The notes beneath the pieces were generated by a model. That model did not search any database, was not told the DNA's origin, and saw nothing but the letters and a program-made list of their open reading frames with translations. Positions 7,479 to 11,235 of a DNA stretch of 11,235 nucleotides are shown piece after piece (position 1 is the stretch's first letter; each line of letters starts with the position of its first letter). The stretch spans positions 1 to 11,235 of the forward strand of contig JAHRWC010000294.1 in NCBI GenBank assembly GCA_019090365.1. Direction: 5' to 3'. A program made the translations under genes and the position numbers. This stretch comes from Flavobacteriaceae bacterium. Its GTDB lineage: Bacteria; Bacteroidota; Bacteroidia; Flavobacteriales; Flavobacteriaceae.

Positions 7479-9569
7479 TTATTTACGTTTAGGGTGAACC
7501 AATTTCATTTCTTTAATTAAATGATCAGCTTCGGCATATTTATCAACGATAAATAATACATAACGTAAATCAACCATTATGTTTCTACAGATTTCTGGGT
7601 CGTAATTCATGTCACTCATAGTACCTTCCCAAACTCTGTCAAAATTTAACCCCACAAGATTTCCTTGTGCATCAATCGCAGGGCTTCCTGAGTTTCCTCC
7701 TGTAGTATGGTTGGTTCCTAAAAAGCAAATTGGAAGTTTTCCATTAGAATCTGCATATTGACCGTAATCTTTTGCATTATAAAGGTCTTGCAATTTTTGT
7801 GGCACATCAAATTCATAATCACCAGGAACATATTTTTCAATGATTCCATCTAAATAAGTAACAGGATTATAATACACAGCATCTCTTGGAGCATACCCTT
7901 TTACTTGACCATAGGTGACACGTAAAGTGCTATTTGCATCAGGGAAATAGCGTTCTTCTGGCATTACTTCCATTAATGCTTTCATATATTCTTTTTGAAG
8001 CGCATTAATTTTAGTGTTTATTTTTTGAAACTCAGGATCTATAGAATCATAAAGCTCATCAAAAAATGGTTTTGCGTACACATATGCAGCATCACTATTT
8101 AATTTTTTAATTACATCTTTAGCGTTGCCATCCAAAACTTTTAAGGTTGAGTCTAAATTTGTAAATTTAGTTGTGTTGTAAATAGAAGCATCAACATTTG
8201 TTGAGTACAAAGGCATAATTGCATCATATACTTTTCTATCTAGATCTGCACTATAATTTTTATGAATCCCTTTCAATCTTGCTATTGTTCCTTCTTTAGC
8301 TTTATTAAAAGAATCTTCTCCTCTTTGAAAAGCATTTTCCATTTGGTATAAACGGAATAACATATGCATTAATTCATTGATTCTAATAAACACTTCTAAG
8401 AAATTGTTTCGTTTCACATTTACAGATTCAAAATCATTGTAAAGTTTGTCGAAGTCTGACAATATTGTGCCATATTCTCTTTCAAGACCTTTTTCCTTTG
8501 CTAATTTTTGAAACTTTTCTTCAAAAGTTTTTCGATGAGCAATGGCATTACTTTTTTCAATTCCAAGGTTTTCACCAATCCATTTCTTCCATGAATTTGC
8601 TATTCTTGCTTGCTTTGAAGCATACTGAATCCTTGTTTTATTATCTTTCTTCATTTCAGCATCCATCACATTTAGAGCTGCTTCACGAATTGCAATTTTA
8701 CTTGGATTTACTTTTTGAGTTATTTGTTGAATTGCAATTGCTGGTAAGTATTCATTGGTTCTTCCAGGGAAACCAAAAACTAAAGTAAAATCACCTTCAG
8801 AGATACCATCTAATGAAATAGGTAAAAAATGTTTTGGAGTGTATGGAACATTGTCTTTAGAATAAGAAGCAGGACGATTATTTTTATCTGCATAAATTCT
8901 AAACATAGAAAAATCTCCGGTGTGTCTTGGCCAAACCCAATTGTCTGTATCACTTCCAAATTTACCTATGCTTACTGGTGGTGCTCCAACTAACCTGATA
9001 TCATTAAAGGTTTCCGTGATGAATAAGAAATATTGATTTCCTTTAAAAAAGGCTTTGATTTTAGATCCTTGCCAGGCTTCTTTTTTTGCAGCTTTATTTA
9101 TTTGATTGCTATTACTGTCAATTTTTGATTGTTTTTCTCTTTCAGTCATTGCATCAGTAACTCCATTTAATACTTGAGTAGTTACATCTTCAATACGAAC
9201 AATAAAATCGATATATAATCCTTCATTTGGAAGTTCTTCTTTATAATTTTTTGCCCAAAAACCATTCGTTATATAATCGTTTTCAACTGAAGAATGAGAT
9301 TGAATTTGACTAAATCCACAATGATGATTTGTCAATATTAATCCTTTATCTGAAATGACTTCACTCGTACAACCTCCATTAAAATGACCAATTGCATCTT
9401 TTAAACTTGAATTGTTCACATCGTAAATATCTTGTGCAGTTAATTTACTTCCTAGTGATTTCATTTCTTGTTCATTCATTCCTTCTAATAAGGAAGGAAT
9501 CCACATTCCACCTTGTTGAGCTGATACTTGAAAGGCAATAAATAATAGGAAAATTTTGAAGAATTTCAT
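7479..9569 (-). CDS. dpp11: S46 family dipeptidyl-peptidase, predicted DPP11 type (Asp/Glu-specific)
   Basis: Read from ATG 9569 the product has 696 residues, close to the usual 700-720. A signal peptide (residues 2-17, cleavage after VSA) sends it to the periplasm, where S46 enzymes remove N-terminal dipeptides. The catalytic triad is visible: His83 in LTNHHCGF, Asp219 in PRHTGDF, and Ser627 in GGNSGSP. Between the protease halves lies the helical domain that caps the cleft. Eighteen residues after the catalytic Ser is Arg645 (LNFDRVWEG), the same spacing as Ser655/Arg673 in Porphyromonas DPP11, where that arginine selects acidic P1 residues; DPP7 enzymes have Gly there. The acidic specificity is therefore inferred from this one position. 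An in-frame TTG at 9590 would lengthen the protein by seven residues, but it falls inside the -7 box and spoils the signal peptide, so I reject it. Confidence 0.93.
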   Translation of the reverse strand: MKFFKIFLLFIAFQVSAQQGGMWIPSLLEGMNEQEMKSLGSKLTAQDIYDVNNSSLKDAIGHFNGGCTSEVISDKGLILTNHHCGFSQIQSHSSVENDYITNGFWAKNYKEELPNEGLYIDFIVRIEDVTTQVLNGVTDAMTEREKQSKIDSNSNQINKAAKKEAWQGSKIKAFFKGNQYFLFITETFNDIRLVGAPPVSIGKFGSDTDNWVWPRHTGDFSMFRIYADKNNRPASYSKDNVPYTPKHFLPISLDGISEGDFTLVFGFPGRTNEYLPAIAIQQITQKVNPSKIAIREAALNVMDAEMKKDNKTRIQYASKQARIANSWKKWIGENLGIEKSNAIAHRKTFEEKFQKLAKEKGLEREYGTILSDFDKLYNDFESVNVKRNNFLEVFIRINELMHMLFRLYQMENAFQRGEDSFNKAKEGTIARLKGIHKNYSADLDRKVYDAIMPLYSTNVDASIYNTTKFTNLDSTLKVLDGNAKDVIKKLNSDAAYVYAKPFFDELYDSIDPEFQKINTKINALQKEYMKALMEVMPEERYFPDANSTLRVTYGQVKGYAPRDAVYYNPVTYLDGIIEKYVPGDYEFDVPQKLQDLYNAKDYGQYADSNGKLPICFLGTNHTTGGNSGSPAIDAQGNLVGLNFDRVWEGTMSDMNYDPEICRNIMVDLRYVLFIVDKYAEADHLIKEMKLVHPKRK

Positions 9570-9587
9570 GTCTAAATTGTTTGTTTT

Positions 9588-9595
9588 CAAAGATA
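9588..9595 (-). promoter_or_regulatory. Candidate -7 box for the S46 peptidase gene
   Basis: The minus strand reads TATCTTTG, matching TANNTTTG, 18 bp before the ATG at 9569. No clear TTG -33 element lies upstream. The box overlaps the alternative TTG start at 9590, which supports the ATG. Confidence 0.42.
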
Positions 9596-9615
9596 AACAA
9601 CCTTTAAGAAATACT

Positions 9616-9633
9616 AAATAGTTTTAACTATTT
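9616..9633. repeat. Inverted repeat just upstream of the omega-amidase start
   Basis: Arms AAATAGTT and AACTATTT (8 bp each, perfect) are separated by TT and end 7 bp before the ATG at 9641. It could be an operator or a weak leader hairpin. The sequence is so AT-rich that chance is a fair alternative. Confidence 0.4.
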
Positions 9634-9640
9634 TTACGTT

Positions 9641-10420
9641 ATGCAAGAAGAATTAAAAATTACGATCATTCAATCTGATTTGGTTTGGGAGAATCCAAGT
9701 GCGAACCTGAAACTTTTTTCAGAAAAAATTGAGAGTATTTCAGAAAAGACTGACTTAATTGTTCTTCCTGAAATGTTTGCAACGGGTTTTACAATGAATG
9801 CTCAAACTTTAGCTGAAGATGAATCTGGAGCTTCAGTTTCTTGGATGATTTCCGAAGCTAAAAAATACAATACTGCGATTACTGGAAGTTTAATAATTTC
9901 TGAAAAAGGACTTTTTTATAATAGACTATTTTTTGTTTTTCCAGACGGAAGTTATAAAGTCTACAATAAACGACATACTTTTACTTTAGCTGGTGAGCAC
10001 AATACTTTTGCTAGAGGAAATGAACAAATAATACTCAATTATAAAGGTTGGAAAATTTGTCCATTAGTTTGTTATGATTTACGATTTCCAGTTTGGGCAA
10101 GAAATACAATGAATTATGATATTTTACTGTATGTAGCTAATTGGCCTGAAAGACGAATATCTGCTTGGGATGCTTTATTGAAAGCTAGAGCTATCGAAAA
10201 CATGACGTATTGTATTGGTGTAAATAGAACAGGATTAGATGGAAATGAGCATCAATATGTGGGGCATTCGGCAGTGTATGATGTATTAGGAGAACAGATT
10301 TCCACTAAAGATTTTGAACAAGAATTTATTGAAACAATAACATTGTATAAAACTGAAATAGAAACCAAAAGGAATCATCTTCAGTTTTTAAATGATAAAG
10401 ATAGTTTTACTTTAACTTAA
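9641..10420 (+). CDS. yafV: Omega-amidase, YafV/Nit2-type carbon-nitrogen hydrolase
   Basis: The 259-residue cytosolic hydrolase belongs to the nitrilase superfamily and closely resembles E. coli YafV. The triad is Glu44 (VLPEMFATGF), Lys110 (YNKRHTFTLAGEH, which also carries the second Glu119) and Cys144 (PLVCYDLRFPVWAR). Further family blocks are YVANWPE (164-170), KARAIEN (181-187) and GVNRTGLDGN (193-202). YafV and Nit2 enzymes hydrolyse 2-oxoglutaramate and 2-oxosuccinamate to the oxo acid plus ammonia, which drives glutamine-dependent transamination forward. With the YbdL-type aminotransferase in this window it would complete the glutamine transaminase/omega-amidase route, able to recycle the methionine 2-oxo acid; that coupling is inference. 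The last 14 bp overlap the end of the convergent Ig-like gene. An 18-bp inverted repeat precedes the start. No convincing promoter -7 box is seen. Confidence 0.93.
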   Translation: MQEELKITIIQSDLVWENPSANLKLFSEKIESISEKTDLIVLPEMFATGFTMNAQTLAEDESGASVSWMISEAKKYNTAITGSLIISEKGLFYNRLFFVFPDGSYKVYNKRHTFTLAGEHNTFARGNEQIILNYKGWKICPLVCYDLRFPVWARNTMNYDILLYVANWPERRISAWDALLKARAIENMTYCIGVNRTGLDGNEHQYVGHSAVYDVLGEQISTKDFEQEFIETITLYKTEIETKRNHLQFLNDKDSFTLT

Positions 10421-11194
10421 AGGTTTCAACAAGATCCCAGTTTGCTCGAATGTCTATTTGTGTAGGGTAATAAACAATTGTTTCTGGTTGTCTTCCTTCG
10501 ATAAAACTTCCAGTATCCCATTTACCATTTTTGTTTTCGTCGTAAATTAATCGAACATAATATTTACTAGGAATTAAAGTGGAAAAAATAACTTCTTTGT
10601 TTTCAAGAAGGTATTCCTTTTCAATCAATTTGTAGTTTTGATCCACTAATTCAACTATAATAGGATAACTGTTAACATTCTCAAGGTTTAAGGTTAAATT
10701 TCCATAATCTGAAATGGACTTAGTAGTTCCATTATAACGAATGGTGTCATTTACAGCTTCATAAAAGTCGGTAAATGCACCTGGGAAAAGTGTAACATTA
10801 TAGACTTGATTTTCAGTTTTTTCAAAAATAAGAGATGCTGTATTGTTTTTAGGTTCAATTATAGCTGACAATGGTACTGAAACAGAGTCCTTGTCAATAA
10901 TAGTTATGAACTCAGTATTTACTGATTCTAAAGGTGTATTGGCGTATACTTTTAGAGAATCGTTTAACTTTAAAAAGACCTGCCCTTCCATAGAAACGGT
11001 TAATGAATCTTTATATAAATCTCTTAATTTTACATTTAAAGTATCAATTTGAGATTGATTTTTTGCAATAAATTGTAGAGTGTCTAATTCGATTTTGGGT
11101 TTAAACCAATAATGAATAGTGTCTTTTTTTCTATCCCTAAACTGTTTATATGAAAAGTCTGAAACTACAGGTGTAATCAAATCTAATTGTAAAC
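10407..11194 (-). CDS. Partial Ig-like-domain protein, C-terminal part; 5' end cut off at the adapter junction
   Basis: About 262 codons of an open frame are present, ending at TAA (10409-10407). The frame stays open through 11192 right up to the adapter, giving LQLDL before ITPVVSDF, so the TTG at 11180 is not a real start. The fragment is beta-rich with Asp/Asn-rich loops. It ends in a block I recognise from flavobacterial SbsA-like Ig-domain proteins: YYVRLIYDENKNGKWDTG, then an ETIVYYP element and RANWDLVETFKL. DENKNGKWD resembles a DxNxNGxxD calcium-binding loop. Full-length relatives of roughly 500-600 residues begin with a lipoprotein signal and an Ig-like domain; that half is missing here. 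The function is unknown; cell-envelope location is inferred from the family. The gene overlaps the omega-amidase tail by 14 bp. Confidence 0.75.
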
Positions 11195-11235
11195 CTGTCT
11201 CTTATACACATCTGACGCTGCCGACGAAGCTAGAA
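11195..11235 (-). other. Nextera transposase adapter plus i5 index (library artefact)
   Basis: Bases 11195-11213 are CTGTCTCTTATACACATCT, the 19-bp Tn5 mosaic end. Bases 11214-11227 (GACGCTGCCGACGA) are the reverse complement of the Nextera read-1 adapter tail. The final eight bases AGCTAGAA reverse-complement to TTCTAGCT, which from memory is Nextera i5 index 515. The genomic sequence therefore ends at 11194. This is read-through adapter left in the assembly, not a transposon. Confidence 0.97.

Noticed and set aside
8465..8788. Plus-strand open frame opposite the S46 peptidase
   Set aside because: It is a Phe/Leu/Gln-rich shadow of the peptidase helical domain with no recognisable family.
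9588..9590. TTG as the start of the S46 peptidase
   Set aside because: It lies inside the candidate -7 box and puts a polar extension before a good signal peptide that starts at ATG 9569.
828..10420. A methionine biosynthesis operon or island
   Set aside because: The relevant genes lie on opposite strands with their own promoters and unrelated genes between them, so only loose proximity can be claimed.
10843..11052. Plus-strand open frame opposite the Ig-like gene
   Set aside because: Short shadow of a coding region; its translation shows no family features.
11178..11180. TTG as the start of the Ig-like protein
   Set aside because: The frame is open upstream to the adapter junction at 11194, so the gene is 5'-truncated and this codon is internal.
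11195..11213. Tn5/IS50 mosaic end as a mobile element
   Set aside because: It is followed at once by Nextera adapter and index bases and the sequence ends there; no transposase or target duplication is present.

Overview
The window reads as one complete short assembly contig from an AT-rich marine-type Bacteroidota, most likely family Flavobacteriaceae. Four things point there: two lipoproteins with flavobacterial-looking signal peptides, a TPR hybrid histidine kinase, an S46 dipeptidyl-peptidase (a family concentrated in Bacteroidota), and several TANNTTTG promoter -7 boxes. No species is claimed. The last 41 bases are not genomic: they are Nextera tagmentation adapter plus what looks like a full 8-base i5 index.

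Left part (1-2645, all minus strand): a 3'-incomplete cytochrome c-type lipoprotein that appears frameshifted near the contig edge, aspartate-semialdehyde dehydrogenase (asd), and a DUF4163/DUF3298 (RsiV-like) lipoprotein. A divergent promoter region (2646-2794) separates these from a plus-strand cystathionine gamma-synthase/lyase (2795-3934). That gene ends at a strong bidirectional hairpin terminator (3953-3985), shared with the convergent hybrid histidine kinase (4007-6238, minus).

Right part (6239-11194): four genes on alternating strands, namely a YbdL-type methionine aminotransferase (+), an S46 dipeptidyl-peptidase with the DPP11-type arginine (-), a YafV-type omega-amidase (+), and the 3' part of an Ig-like-domain protein (-). 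Both tail-to-tail junctions have no spacer: one is 0 bp and the other overlaps by 14 bp. The aminotransferase and omega-amidase are the two steps of the glutamine transaminase/omega-amidase pathway, which can regenerate methionine from its 2-oxo acid. With asd and the cystathionine enzyme, four of the nine genes touch methionine or aspartate-family metabolism, but they lie on opposing strands and do not form an operon.

No intergenic stretch exceeds 165 bp, and I see no tRNA, rRNA, CRISPR, insertion sequence or phage gene. Most of the window is ordinary core-type gene content and I do not see a clearly novel system. The items most worth checking are the adapter-terminated contig end, the edge frameshift, the palindrome in the cystathionine-enzyme promoter, the predicted DPP11 specificity, and the transaminase/omega-amidase pair split by an antisense peptidase gene.
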